64,000 nucleotides of DNA from Candidatus Gastranaerophilales bacterium (GCA_944323395.1 CALUSI010000005.1:1-64000), one strand, 5' to 3'; positions 44,824-55,126 are shown, counted from the stretch's first letter. Numbers and translations: made by a program. The notes: a model not told the origin generated them from the letters alone.

Positions 44824-45750
44824 ATGACAAAAAAATATATTTTTAGTGTCCAATCTTTAAATGAACCAATGAGGTTGGATGCTTTTTTGTCTATGCAACA
44901 AGAATTTTCTTCACGTGCTCAAGTACAGAATTTAATTAATAAAAAACAAGTTTACGTTAATTCTCAAATTGTAAAATCATCATATAAAGTAAAAAATGAT
45001 GATGAAGTATGTGTTGAACTTAGTGAAGAATTTAATGTTATTATTCTTCCTGAAAATATTCCATTGGATATAGTTTATGAGGATGAAAATGTAGCAGTTA
45101 TAAATAAACCCAAAAACATGATTACACATCCTACAGTTAAAGAAACAACAGGCACATTAGTAAATGCTATTTTATATAAATATGGTTATGAAGGTTTATC
45201 AGATGTTAACGGAATAATGCGACCAGGGATTGTTCATAGACTGGACAGAAATACATCCGGTCTAATAATGATAGCAAAAAACAATACAGCACATGAATTT
45301 TTAGCTGAGCAAATTAGAACAAAATCTGCAAAAAGAAAATATTTGGCAGTAGTGCACGGAAATTTTGAACAGAATTCAGGAATAATAGATGCACCTATAT
45401 CAAGAAATCCATCTAAACCTGAAAAAATGGGAGTTTTTGATGGTGGAAAGCAAGCTATAACTTATTATAAGGTATTAGAACAATTTAAAGGTTTTTCCTA
45501 TATTGAATTAGAACTAAAAACAGGAAGGACTCACCAAATAAGAGTTCATATGTCACATATTGGACATCCAATAGTTAATGACTCTTTATATAATAAAAAT
45601 CCTTTTAAAGTAAAAACAACGCAGCAGGTGCTTCAATCATATAGTCTTCAATTTGCGACTTTAAATAAAAATGATATAATTAGTCTTGAAATAAAGCTTG
45701 ATAGTGATATAGAAAAGGTCTTAAAATATTTAAGGAGTAATCAAAAATGA
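44824..45750 (+). CDS. RluA/RluD-family 23S rRNA pseudouridine synthase
   Basis: Isomerises uridine in rRNA or tRNA. N-terminal S4 domain (RLDAFLSMQQEFSSRAQVQNLI in parts), catalytic Asp in HRLDRNTSGL, then LKTGRTHQIRVHMSHIGHPIVND. 308 residues from the ATG at 44824; a TTG two codons earlier is less likely. The S4 domain and length fit RluD, but position of modification is not certain. Stop overlaps the next start by 4 bases. Follows lspA, as rluD does in many bacteria. Confidence 0.92.
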   Translation: MTKKYIFSVQSLNEPMRLDAFLSMQQEFSSRAQVQNLINKKQVYVNSQIVKSSYKVKNDDEVCVELSEEFNVIILPENIPLDIVYEDENVAVINKPKNMITHPTVKETTGTLVNAILYKYGYEGLSDVNGIMRPGIVHRLDRNTSGLIMIAKNNTAHEFLAEQIRTKSAKRKYLAVVHGNFEQNSGIIDAPISRNPSKPEKMGVFDGGKQAITYYKVLEQFKGFSYIELELKTGRTHQIRVHMSHIGHPIVNDSLYNKNPFKVKTTQQVLQSYSLQFATLNKNDIISLEIKLDSDIEKVLKYLRSNQK

Positions 45751-46109
45751 AAAAAAGAATATTTTTATCTTTAATAGAATCAATCTTGTTTTGTGTAATT
45801 TTGTTTTTAGCTTATATAAACTATAAAACAAATACTACTGCGCAAATCTGTATTTCATTAGATGGTACAATTGTAATATTAAATACATTCTTTGTAATAA
45901 TAGCAATATATATATTCGGAATTTTTTCAGGTTTTGTATATTCTTTTGTGTTGGGACAAAGATATAAAGACCAAATTGAGTTTTATGCGAGAAAAAATGA
46001 AAAATTATCTCAACAAAACGAAATTGATACTGATGATAAAGAAGCCTTGCAAAGAAAAATTGCAACATTGGAAATAGCACTTGATAATGCTTTAAAAAAG
46101 AAAGATTAG
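45747..46109 (+). CDS. LapA-domain-like small membrane protein
   Basis: 120 residues: two membrane helices (about 7-25 and 42-68), then a coiled coil (YARKNEKLSQQNEIDTDDKEALQRKIATLE in parts). This is the layout of DUF1049/LapA proteins, which in enterobacteria help control LPS-related proteolysis. The link is by architecture only. Starts within the stop of the pseudouridine synthase gene (ATGA). Confidence 0.65.
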   Translation: MKKRIFLSLIESILFCVILFLAYINYKTNTTAQICISLDGTIVILNTFFVIIAIYIFGIFSGFVYSFVLGQRYKDQIEFYARKNEKLSQQNEIDTDDKEALQRKIATLEIALDNALKKKD

Positions 46110-46156
46110 AAAATAACTTAATATTAATTTATCTTTAGATATTGCAATCTATATTG

Positions 46157-46185
46157 TTGACAATGGTTTTTGCTTGTAGTATCAC
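46157..46185 (+). promoter_or_regulatory. Probable promoter of rpsL-rpsG
   Basis: Consensus TTGACA at 46157-46162; TATCAC follows after 17 bases. The -35 is perfect, the -10 poor. An untranslated leader of about 75 bases separates it from rpsL. Confidence 0.5.
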
Positions 46186-46264
46186 TATAAAAGAAAGTAA
46201 AATGAGTGGTTAAGTTTGTGCTGAAAATTAATCACTGTAATAAATAAACAAACAAGGAGAAAAC

Positions 46265-46642
46265 ATGCCAACAATAGCACAGTTAGTACGTAAAGAACGT
46301 AAAAGAACAACTGATAAGACTAAATCACCGGCGTTAACAAATTGCCCTCAAAGAAGAGGTGTTTGTACAAGAGTTTATACTACAACTCCTAAAAAACCAA
46401 ATTCTGCACTAAGAAAAGTAGCAAGGGTAAGATTAACAAACGGATTTGAAGTTACTTCATATATTCCAGGTATCGGACACAATTTACAAGAACACTCTGT
46501 TGTTTTAATCAGAGGTGGAAGGGTAAAGGATTTACCAGGTGTAAGATATCATATAGTTAGAGGTACACTAGATACAGCAGGCGTTGCAAATAGAATGAAA
46601 TCAAGATCTAAGTACGGCGCTAAAAGGGCTAAGAAAAAATAG
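46265..46642 (+). CDS. rpsL: 30S ribosomal protein S12
   Basis: 125 residues. [21 protein letters not shown] (in parts), [29 protein letters not shown] (in parts) and the basic C-terminus are unmistakable. Decoding-centre protein; the two Lys sites linked to streptomycin resistance carry the wild-type residues. AAGGAG ribosome site. Followed after 15 bases by rpsG. Confidence 0.98.
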   Translation: MPTIAQLVRKERKRTTDKTKSPALTNCPQRRGVCTRVYTTTPKKPNSALRKVARVRLTNGFEVTSYIPGIGHNLQEHSVVLIRGGRVKDLPGVRYHIVRGTLDTAGVANRMKSRSKYGAKRAKKK

Positions 46643-46657
46643 GAAAGGTGATTTATA

Positions 46658-47128
46658 ATGTCAAGACGTAGTAAACCTGCAAGAAGAATACCTGCTCCTG
46701 ATGCTGTATATAATAGCGTTGATATCGCTAGTTTTATTAACAGATTAATGAGACGTGGTAAAAAATCAGTAGCAGAAAGAATTTTTTATTCAACATTAGA
46801 AAACATAAAGACAAAAACAAAAGATGAACCTTTAGAAGTATTCAAAAAAGCATTAACAAATGCAACTCCTTTATTAGAGGTTAAAGCAAGAAGAATCGGT
46901 GGTTCTACATATCAGGTTCCATTAGAAGTAAAAGCTGATAGAGGAATGGTTTTAGGTTCAACTTGGATTATTGAATCTGCAAAAAAACGTAGTGGAAAAT
47001 CTATGGTTGAGAAATTAACTAATGAATTAATGGATGCTTCAAATGGTGTTGGTGCTGCTTGTAAAAAACGTGAGGATACTCACAAAATGGCTGAAGCTAA
47101 CAAAGCATTTGCTCATTATAGATATTAA
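46658..47128 (+). CDS. rpsG: 30S ribosomal protein S7
   Basis: 156 residues: MSRRSKPARR, FINRLMRRGKKSVAERI, PLLEVKARRIGGSTYQVP, and the C-terminal KREDTHKMAEANKAFAHYR. 16S rRNA head-assembly protein. GAAAGG ribosome site. A strong terminator follows at once, so fusA and tuf, which normally complete the str operon, are not cotranscribed here. Confidence 0.98.
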   Translation: MSRRSKPARRIPAPDAVYNSVDIASFINRLMRRGKKSVAERIFYSTLENIKTKTKDEPLEVFKKALTNATPLLEVKARRIGGSTYQVPLEVKADRGMVLGSTWIIESAKKRSGKSMVEKLTNELMDASNGVGAACKKREDTHKMAEANKAFAHYRY

Positions 47129-47144
47129 ATATTTAATAGGGAAT

Positions 47145-47174
47145 AAAAACAGGACTCTTTAGAGTCCTGTTTTT
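47145..47174. terminator. Bidirectional terminator after rpsG
   Basis: Perfect stem (AAAAACAGGACTCT with AGAGTCCTGTTTTT) with T-runs on both strands; ends rpsG and the convergent 47187 gene. Confidence 0.92.
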
Positions 47175-47186
47175 TTATTATTGGGG

Positions 47187-47675
47187 TTATTTTTGAAGCG
47201 AATGATTATGATGACCATTTCCCGGAGTATCAGGTTTATGATGTGGAGGTTTTTGTCCTGGAGGAGGAGGCAGTGGTCCAACCGGAACTTTTATATATAT
47301 TGGTTTTTTACCAATACCATAATTATAAGAAAATCCCTTGTAATTAAATCCTCCTGTTGAATATACCCCATTTCTGTAATATGGTCCAATTCTATATATA
47401 TTATTGTTGTTATAATTATTGATATAATAATATGGTGAAAATGTCATATTTTCATAGTCATCATTGTCCTGTGTTTCTACAGTCTTTTTTATTTTTTCTC
47501 CTGGTAGTTTTTCGTAAGAAAAGTTCTGGCTTGATTCTGTTTTTGGTTCGGTTGGATTTTTTTCACCAACACTCAGAGACTGTGTATACATTCCTTCATA
47601 ATATGCAAAACACATTGATGTTGAAAAAGAAATTAACAATATTGATAATATAAATTTTGTTATTTTTTTATTCAC
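47187..47675 (-). CDS. Exported Tyr/Asn/Gly/Pro-rich protein
   Basis: 162 residues. Signal peptide 1-24 (ends MCFAYY), a Lys/Glu linker, a Tyr-Asn-Gly-rich middle (YYYINNYNNNNIYRIGPYYR) and a Pro- and His-rich tail (PPPPGQKPPHHKP, GNGHHNH). Low complexity; no enzyme fold. Probably a surface or envelope structural protein. Start is GTG with AAGGG ribosome site. Not recognised. Confidence 0.65.
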   Translation of the reverse strand: MNKKITKFILSILLISFSTSMCFAYYEGMYTQSLSVGEKNPTEPKTESSQNFSYEKLPGEKIKKTVETQDNDDYENMTFSPYYYINNYNNNNIYRIGPYYRNGVYSTGGFNYKGFSYNYGIGKKPIYIKVPVGPLPPPPGQKPPHHKPDTPGNGHHNHSLQK

Positions 47676-47728
47676 GATTACCCTTTTTCTATATTATTAT
47701 ATAACTATATAATGCCACAAAAAGTTCA

Positions 47729-48229
47729 TCATCTATAGTTTTGAAATTGAAGTGGTATTTCGTATTTATCTTCTTTTTCTCTAAGCATTTTAATTACAGA
47801 TTGTAGGTCATCCTTATCTTTACCAGATACCCTTACTTGTTCTCCTTGTATAGAAGCTTGAACTTTTAGTTTTGTATTTTTTATATCTGCCACAATCTTT
47901 TTTGCGAGTTCTTGGGTTAAACCCTTTTTTAAATTGAAAACTTGTCTTACATTTCCACCAAGTGCATTTTCAATTTGCTGCGCTTCTAAAATTTTTATAC
48001 TTAATCCTCTTTTTATCATTTTAGATTGAAGTATATCAAGTATATTTTTTAGTTTCATTTCATCGTTTGTCGTTATAGTTATTGATTTATCAGAATCTAA
48101 AATTACATCAGAGTTTGAACCTTTTAAATCAAATCTAGTTGTTAATTCTCTTTTAACTTGGTCAACAGCATTCACAAGTTCTTGTTTATCAAATTCAGAA
48201 ACAATATCAAAACTGCAATCTTTAGCCAT
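47729..48229 (-). CDS. yajQ: YajQ-family nucleotide-binding protein
   Basis: 166 residues. MAKDCSFDIVSEFDKQEL at the start, then RFDLKG, GLSIKILEAQQ, KKIVADIKNTKLKVQASIQGEQVRVSGKDKDDLQ (in parts) and the IPLQFQNYR end are diagnostic. Two ferredoxin-like domains; some members bind c-di-GMP. AAGGAG ribosome site. Divergent from the DivIC-like gene. Confidence 0.95.
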   Translation of the reverse strand: MAKDCSFDIVSEFDKQELVNAVDQVKRELTTRFDLKGSNSDVILDSDKSITITTNDEMKLKNILDILQSKMIKRGLSIKILEAQQIENALGGNVRQVFNLKKGLTQELAKKIVADIKNTKLKVQASIQGEQVRVSGKDKDDLQSVIKMLREKEDKYEIPLQFQNYR

Positions 48230-48312
48230 TTTAAACTCCTTTTTTGTATCAAATCAATTATACAATATATTTAGCTTATTTAACAAATTTAAGATTTATT
48301 TATAACTACAAA

Positions 48313-48341
48313 TTGTATAAGTTAATTATATAGAGTATAAT
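48313..48341 (+). promoter_or_regulatory. Leaderless promoter of the DivIC-like gene
   Basis: TTGTAT (48313-48318), 17-base spacer, TATAAT (48336-48341). The ATG starts 6 bases after the -10, so the mRNA should begin at the start codon. Same geometry as arsR. Confidence 0.75.
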
Positions 48342-48347
48342 TTTTAT

Positions 48348-48728
48348 ATGTCTGAATATCAAAGAAAAGATAACAATATAGAACATTCAAGTAAGCAACA
48401 AGGTAAGAAGAAAATACATTATTCTCTTCTTACCTTTGTATTGATTATTTGTATTTTAGAATTAGCAGTTAGTGCAGTAAATAACATAAATAAAAATATA
48501 AATTTTGCTGCTAAAATTCGTGGTTTGGAAGAAAAAAGAAATGAAGAATTAGATAAAAATAAGCAATTAAAATCAGAGATAGAAAATTATAATTCTCAAA
48601 CAACTCTTGAATCAATAGCTAGAAATAATTTAAAAATGGCAGGTGAGAATGAAATTCTTATAATTATAAACAAGCCAAAAGCGGATTTAACTTCTGAGGA
48701 AAATACAAAAGGAAAGAAAAATAAATAA
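48348..48728 (+). CDS. DivIC/FtsB-like septum formation initiator
   Basis: 126 residues: a polar N-terminus, one membrane helix (about 27-43), a periplasmic coiled coil (about 55-85) and the short LESIARNNLKMAGENEILIII segment typical of the DivIC/FtsB family. Part of the FtsQLB-type divisome complex. No Shine-Dalgarno site; predicted leaderless. The C-terminal tail is Lys/Glu-rich. Ends at a bidirectional terminator. Confidence 0.82.
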   Translation: MSEYQRKDNNIEHSSKQQGKKKIHYSLLTFVLIICILELAVSAVNNINKNINFAAKIRGLEEKRNEELDKNKQLKSEIENYNSQTTLESIARNNLKMAGENEILIIINKPKADLTSEENTKGKKNK

Positions 48729-48734
48729 AAACGA

Positions 48735-48759
48735 AAAGACCGTCATTTTGACGGTCTTT
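48735..48759. terminator. Bidirectional hairpin terminator
   Basis: Eleven-base stem (AAAGACCGTCA with TGACGGTCTTT). T-rich sequence is stronger on the minus-strand side, where it ends the 51-residue gene. Confidence 0.82.
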
Positions 48760-48774
48760 AAATCTCTCACTAAA

Positions 48775-48930
48775 CTATTTGACTGCAACAAGTCTTAAGT
48801 TTACGCCAATATCCGTGTTTACTTGTCTAACACTCGCAATTGCCATTGAACGACGTTTTTTTGCTCCTCTTAAAAAGAATTCTACACCTTCTGAAATATT
48901 ACTTGTCGGTATAATAATTTTGTTTTTCAT
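48775..48930 (-). CDS. 51-residue basic protein of unknown function
   Basis: A short gene with full signals: ATG at 48930, AGGA ribosome site 7 bases ahead, stop at 48775, terminator 15 bases later. It begins MKNKIIIPTSNISEGVEFFL and ends VNLRLVAVK, with a basic RGAKKRRSMAIASVRQ centre. No signal peptide or membrane helix; probably a small alpha/beta cytoplasmic protein. The RRSMAIASV stretch vaguely recalls FAD-domain tails of molybdenum hydroxylases but the protein is far too short, so I do not use it. Not recognised. Confidence 0.6.
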   Translation of the reverse strand: MKNKIIIPTSNISEGVEFFLRGAKKRRSMAIASVRQVNTDIGVNLRLVAVK

Positions 48931-49097
48931 TTTCTAATCCTAATTGTCTCTGATAATTTGAACTTCGGCATTATTTTTTTAAACTTTAGTTTTTAAGTTA
49001 AAATGTAAAAAATTGTAATATTTTAATTATTAATAATCGTATTTTGGTATTAAACATATATATATTTAATTTTCATTTTATTTATGATAGAAATTTA

Positions 49098-49832
49098 ATG
49101 AATAATTTGGAAAAGGCAATGGAAGAAATAAAATTAAAAACGTCTGACAGAATTGATATTGCAGTAAATTATTACAACAAAGGTTTTGATAGTGTTGTTA
49201 TTTTTGCCCCCGGTTGGTTTATGACTAAAGATAGTAAATCTTTTCTTGAAATGAGTAGTATTTTTAATAACCAATCAGATATTTTAACAATGGATTTTCG
49301 AGGTCATGGTAGAAGCAATGGCTTTTATACATTTACAAGTAAAGAAGTAGAAGATATTTCTGTTGTAATAGAATATGCGAAGCAAAGATATAAGAGAATA
49401 TATTTAATGGGCTTTTCGCTTGGCGGTGCATTAGTTTTAATTGCAGGCTCAAAATTTGACTGCATTGATAAAATAATTGCAGTTAGTGCTCCTACTTGTT
49501 TTCGTAAAATTGAAAATAAAGTATGGAAAAAGGAGGCGTGGATTCCTACTTTACAAAAGTGTGAGCTAAAAAGATGGGTTTCAATACGTCCGAGTCTAAT
49601 AAACAGGAAGAAGATAAATCCGATTGATATTATAGAAAAAGTAAAATGCCCAATATTATTTCTTGCTGGTGAAAAAGACCCAACAGTTTGCTATTGGCAC
49701 ACAGAAGCTTTGTATAATAAAGCAATATGTCAAAAAAAATATGAATTATTTGAAGATTGTTGCCATGCAGAGGACTTATTTCTTCAAAATAGGGAAAGAT
49801 TTATAAAAACTTGTTTTGATTGGTTGTTTTAA
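49098..49832 (+). CDS. Alpha/beta-hydrolase (serine hydrolase)
   Basis: About 244 residues. Oxyanion segment FAPGWF, DFRGHGRSNG, nucleophile elbow GFSLGGA, acid GEKDPT and catalytic His in DCCHAED give a complete Ser-Asp-His set. Resembles S33-type or carboxylesterase proteins; substrate unknown. No signal peptide. Start uncertain: a reading from 49044 is possible, the ATG at 49098 begins a plausible N-terminus, and the ATG at 49119 has AAGG close by. Confidence 0.83.
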   Translation: MNNLEKAMEEIKLKTSDRIDIAVNYYNKGFDSVVIFAPGWFMTKDSKSFLEMSSIFNNQSDILTMDFRGHGRSNGFYTFTSKEVEDISVVIEYAKQRYKRIYLMGFSLGGALVLIAGSKFDCIDKIIAVSAPTCFRKIENKVWKKEAWIPTLQKCELKRWVSIRPSLINRKKINPIDIIEKVKCPILFLAGEKDPTVCYWHTEALYNKAICQKKYELFEDCCHAEDLFLQNRERFIKTCFDWLF

Positions 49833-49931
49833 ATAATTAATTTTTCATTAATATTTTAATGAAAAAAGGAAATCAGTTGTATAAATATATAGTAATAAGG
49901 GAGATAAGTAATTATAAAAGGAGGACATATT

Positions 49932-51895
<1,964 letters not shown>

Positions 51896-51937
51896 CGACT
51901 ACGGACGAATAAAATTCGAGAAGTATATACCAAAATC

Positions 51938-51969
51938 GAGAGCGTGTGTACGAAAAACACGCTCTCTTT
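51938..51969 (+). terminator. Intrinsic terminator after groEL
   Basis: Ten-base GC-rich stem (GAGAGCGTGT with ACACGCTCTC), 9-base loop, then TTTCT. Confidence 0.88.
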
Positions 51970-52170
51970 CTATAAGTATAATTAAATTAATCAGTAAAAA
52001 ACTTTAAATACTTTAAGATTAAAATTATATAGTAATTATTTAAAGAAATTCCAACATAAACAGTTCTAACTCAGAACATAAAAAATAAATTAACCAAAAG
52101 AATATTAATTATAAATTTGCTATTTAATCAATGAATTACTATAATAACTAAAAGAATAAGGATTTATAAT

Positions 52171-52608
52171 ATGTATGAAAAAACGCCACAAAATATTTTT
52201 GGTCATACACTTGTAGAAACCGGACGAATGATTAAAATGTATAATCTAAAGGTTTTTGCATTAAAAAAATTTGATATTACACCAGAACAATTTGTTATTT
52301 TAAGCATTCTTGATGATAATTCTAATCTTCATCAGATGCAATTATGCAAACTTCTATATAAAGACCGTTCTAATATGGCAAGATTGATCGGAGTACTTGA
52401 AAAGAAAGGGCTTATAAAAAAAATTCCTGGAATTGATAAAAGATTAGTTAATAAAATACAGATAACACAAGAAGGCAAAAAACTCAAAGATACTATTGTT
52501 CCTGTTATAAAAGAGTCAAGAACTAAGCTATTAAACAATATTTCTGATGAAGAATTAAATTTTTGTATAAAAGTTTTTTCCAAAATTCAAGAAAATTTAA
52601 AATCTTAA
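52171..52608 (+). CDS. MarR-family transcriptional regulator
   Basis: 145 residues. Winged helix with LDDNSNLHQMQLCKLLYKDRSNMARLIGVLEKKGLI (in parts) and wing KRLVNKIQITQEGKKL. By family a dimeric repressor released by small phenolics, oxidants or drugs. AAGGA ribosome site. It lies just before the accessory stretch with the conserved promoter elements and could control them, but there is no direct proof. Confidence 0.88.
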   Translation: MYEKTPQNIFGHTLVETGRMIKMYNLKVFALKKFDITPEQFVILSILDDNSNLHQMQLCKLLYKDRSNMARLIGVLEKKGLIKKIPGIDKRLVNKIQITQEGKKLKDTIVPVIKESRTKLLNNISDEELNFCIKVFSKIQENLKS

Positions 52609-52717
52609 ATCTTAATTTATTAGCTTTAGTTTTTTTACAAATCTAATACATTATTTATTTTTAATATTTTACATTTTTCCAAAAGCCTTATATGGCAGGG
52701 CTTGGTATAAAATCACG

Positions 52718-52745
52718 AGCGTTTTAAAACAAAACTTGTTATAAT
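52718..52745 (+). promoter_or_regulatory. Conserved promoter element, copy 1
   Basis: CGAGC followed by GTTTT, then 19 bases from AGC (52718-52720) to TATAAT (52740-52745), with TG before the -10 (extended -10). The segment 52728-52740 is a perfect AACAA-N3-TTGTT dyad. It precedes the secreted gene pair by 26 bases. Confidence 0.65.
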
Positions 52746-52771
52746 AAAAATAATAATAGAAAGGGTTGGAT

Positions 52772-53512
52772 ATGAAAAAAGCCCCTTATATTGTATTTTT
52801 AGTTCTCTTTTGTTTCTCATTACCCTCACTAGCTAATGATGTAATAAGATATTCACCGGAAACACAGGCTGATAACTCATTTAGAACATTAAAACAACCT
52901 ATCAACCTTAAACAAATACAAAAACTGCAGAAAAATCAACAAATCACAATAGAATCTATAGCGAACTTCTATGCGAATTTAGTTGTAGATAGTGGCAGAT
53001 ATAACCCATTTAGAACTAAAAAAGAATTAGCTGATGTCATTAGATTGGATATGCTAGAAAAATTTGATGAAAATTTCATCAATGAAATGTTATTTGATTT
53101 TTATAATGAAGAACGAAGGAATATTCATACCAATGCCTTTTTAGAAAGATATGACCAAATATATAGCATTCCTGAAAATTATGAAAAGATAGATAAGATT
53201 AAAGATAATTATACAGAAAAAGTTAAGAAACCTGCCAATAAAGATATAACTGTAGAAAGTATTGCAAGCCTATATGCAAATATAATTGTAAGTAGCGGAA
53301 GATATAATCCTTTCAAAACTGAAAAAGAACTGGCAGAAGCAATAAAAACAGAAATGTATGCTTTAAATAGTAAAGACAGTCTCAATCGATTAATAAAAGA
53401 TTTTTCAGACCCTAAGAAAAAGAATGCGTACATAAAACAATACATTAATGGTTATGACAAAATGTTCACCTACTACGGAGGTATGGAATCAGAATGCCTA
53501 AACTGTTATTAA
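52772..53512 (+). CDS. Exported protein with two tandem repeats
   Basis: 246 residues from the ATG at 52772 (AAAGGG 8 bases ahead; a TTG two codons earlier is less likely). Signal peptide ends at SLAND. Two near-identical units of about 38 residues: ITIESIANFYANLVVDSGRY-NPFRTKKEL (about 55-92) and ITVESIASLYANIIVSSGRY-NPFKTEKEL (about 165-202), each followed by a helical stretch. Ends GMESECLNCY. Helical periplasmic or secreted protein of unknown role. Overlaps the next gene by 19 bases, so the two act together. Confidence 0.7.
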   Translation: MKKAPYIVFLVLFCFSLPSLANDVIRYSPETQADNSFRTLKQPINLKQIQKLQKNQQITIESIANFYANLVVDSGRYNPFRTKKELADVIRLDMLEKFDENFINEMLFDFYNEERRNIHTNAFLERYDQIYSIPENYEKIDKIKDNYTEKVKKPANKDITVESIASLYANIIVSSGRYNPFKTEKELAEAIKTEMYALNSKDSLNRLIKDFSDPKKKNAYIKQYINGYDKMFTYYGGMESECLNCY

Positions 53513-53943
53513 TATTTTCTATTTTAATTATTGGATTACAGGTAAACGCAGAAAGTTTATTAATAAATGGCGACCTATATGCCTCTTTAGACTGTATAAA
53601 AATAGGTAAAGAGTCTACAAATAAGATTTACTTCTTTGATGAATTATCTATTGAAGAACAAGAATGGTTCATAAATCATCCTGATGCAAAACCAATGATA
53701 TCTAAAGGTAAAATTTACTTAAATATTAATAGTTTACACGTTGCAGTTACTAATGCAGGTTATGGAACATTTGCATATCCATATAATGCAAGAGAATATG
53801 ATAAATTCTCAAAAAAGCATACAGAAATAAAGACATTTAAAGAAGCAGGTATGGAACGAAAAAATAAATTGTATACTCCTTTAACTACAGGAGAAAAAGT
53901 AAATTTAGGATATATGCTGATTAGAGAAGTTTTAAATTTCTAA
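53494..53943 (+). CDS. Small exported protein
   Basis: 149 residues with a signal peptide (1-19, ends VNAES). The rest is a mixed alpha/beta domain (SIEEQEWFINHPDAKPMISKGKIYLNIN in parts; FAYPYNAREYDKF) with no motif I know. GGAGG lies 12 bases ahead. It starts inside the previous gene; both products are predicted to be exported and probably interact. Confidence 0.65.
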   Translation: MPKLLLIFSILIIGLQVNAESLLINGDLYASLDCIKIGKESTNKIYFFDELSIEEQEWFINHPDAKPMISKGKIYLNINSLHVAVTNAGYGTFAYPYNAREYDKFSKKHTEIKTFKEAGMERKNKLYTPLTTGEKVNLGYMLIREVLNF

Positions 53944-54017
53944 CCCTGTAATTTAATTTTTCAACAGAGTATATAAATGGCAAAAACACTTTAATCAAGA
54001 AAATATTTTTGTTGTCT

Positions 54018-54040
54018 AAAACCTTATCCTAAAAGGTTTT
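54018..54040 (+). terminator. Weak hairpin terminator
   Basis: AAAACCTT with AAGGTTTT, 7-base loop, then GC; a short U-run is inside the stem end. Directly before promoter copy 2 of the family. Confidence 0.5.
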
Positions 54041-54053
54041 GCATTATCCAACT

Positions 54054-54081
54054 AGCATTTCATATTAAAAATTGTTATACT
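54054..54081 (+). promoter_or_regulatory. Conserved promoter element upstream of the glycosylase gene
   Basis: AGC (54054-54056) and ATTTC, then 19 bases to TATACT (54076-54081) with TG before it. Upstream TATCCAAC matches the copy at 55099. About 87 bases before the ATG of the glycosylase gene. Confidence 0.6.
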
Positions 54082-54167
54082 GGCATTCAGAGTATTACAG
54101 ACTCTTTTATTTAGAATTTAAGCAATTAAATATCTGGATAAAGATTGCAGAATAACGAGGAGTTAAT

Positions 54168-54980
54168 ATGAGAACTTTATCAAAAGAAGCTGTAAAAAAG
54201 TTATTTGAACCACTAAAAAATGTATGGTTAGATGAACAAGAAATAGACAATTTGTTAACAGATGAATTAATAGAATGTTTTAATAAAAGCACCTCTCCTG
54301 CTGATATCAATGATACATTTAATGCGTTTATTGGTTTAACTCCTGAAGATGTAAAAGTTTTAATAATCGGGAAAGATCCATATCCTAATACAGAAAGAGC
54401 TCATGGTTTAGCTTTTTCTTTTGCAAATAACCACAAAGCTAATGACTCAATAAAAAACATTTTTAAAAAAATTAAAAATGACTTAAATATAAATAATTCA
54501 GATACAAACCTAACCTGTTGGAGAAAAAGAGGTGTTTTATTATTAAATACAGCCCTTACATATGAAAAATTCGAAAATAAAGAAAACAAAAATTTATCAG
54601 AAGGGCAAATTAAATATAGGCAAAAAAAGCTTCAAGAAAAACATATTGAAATATGGGGAAATTTTGTAAATATTATTATAGAAAAACTTATTAAAAATAG
54701 ACAAAAAAATAATAAACCTCTTGTTATTATGCTTTGGGGTGAAGATGCAAATAAAATAGAAGCAGTACATTACGAAAAATTTATTAAAGATAACTATCCA
54801 AATATCAAAATTTTAAGGTCTTCTCATCCTTCAAATATGGGACAAGCTTGTAAAAAGAGTATTCTTCCAGATAGCAAAGAGAAAATACCTGCATTCTTTG
54901 ATGAATCAGAAGATAATAAACAATTTAAAATTTGTAACGAGTTCCTAAATGGCTCTGCAATTGATTGGAGTACCAAATAG
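54168..54980 (+). CDS. Divergent uracil-DNA glycosylase (Ung superfamily)
   Basis: 270 residues. Family 1-type motifs are present but altered: GKDPYPNTERAHGLAFS (about 68-84) replaces GQDPYHxPxQAxGLSFS, so the catalytic Asp and the Tyr stay while Gln becomes Lys and His becomes Pro; LLLNTALT (about 124-131) and SSHPSNMG (about 223-230) match the Asn pocket and the HPS loop. Members cut uracil or other bases from DNA. An insertion with many Lys/Asn lies between. In an accessory region, with its own promoter and terminator, it may serve defence or phage biology rather than housekeeping repair. Good GAGG ribosome site. Confidence 0.78.
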   Translation: MRTLSKEAVKKLFEPLKNVWLDEQEIDNLLTDELIECFNKSTSPADINDTFNAFIGLTPEDVKVLIIGKDPYPNTERAHGLAFSFANNHKANDSIKNIFKKIKNDLNINNSDTNLTCWRKRGVLLLNTALTYEKFENKENKNLSEGQIKYRQKKLQEKHIEIWGNFVNIIIEKLIKNRQKNNKPLVIMLWGEDANKIEAVHYEKFIKDNYPNIKILRSSHPSNMGQACKKSILPDSKEKIPAFFDESEDNKQFKICNEFLNGSAIDWSTK

Positions 54981-55023
54981 AAAGAGAAATGTTAAGTTGA
55001 TAGTAAAAAATACGATTTCTAGA

Positions 55024-55054
55024 ACTCTGTATGGATAAGGCATACAGAGTTTTT
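55024..55054 (+). terminator. Intrinsic terminator after the glycosylase gene
   Basis: Ten-base stem (ACTCTGTATG with CATACAGAGT), 7-base loop, then TTTTTGTTT. Confidence 0.87.
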
Positions 55055-55098
55055 GTTTCTGGAAACCGTTGCCCCACAGGCGAACGTGGTATCCAACG

Positions 55099-55126
55099 AG
55101 CGTTTTAAAATTCAATTTGTTATACT
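55099..55126 (+). promoter_or_regulatory. Conserved promoter element, copy without an intact gene
   Basis: AGC (55099-55101) with GTTTT, 19 bases, TATACT (55121-55126), TG before the -10. Flanked by CCAACG as in the glycosylase copy. No intact gene follows before the next copy. Confidence 0.6.

Noticed and set aside
48775..48930. Fragment of a molybdenum hydroxylase FAD subunit
   Set aside because: Only a nine-residue likeness; the ORF has its own start, ribosome site and terminator.
49841..49866. AT-only 11-bp inverted repeat upstream of groES as a CIRCE heat-shock operator
   Set aside because: It does not resemble TTAGCACTC-N9-GAGTGCTAA, and the arms hold only one G/C pair.
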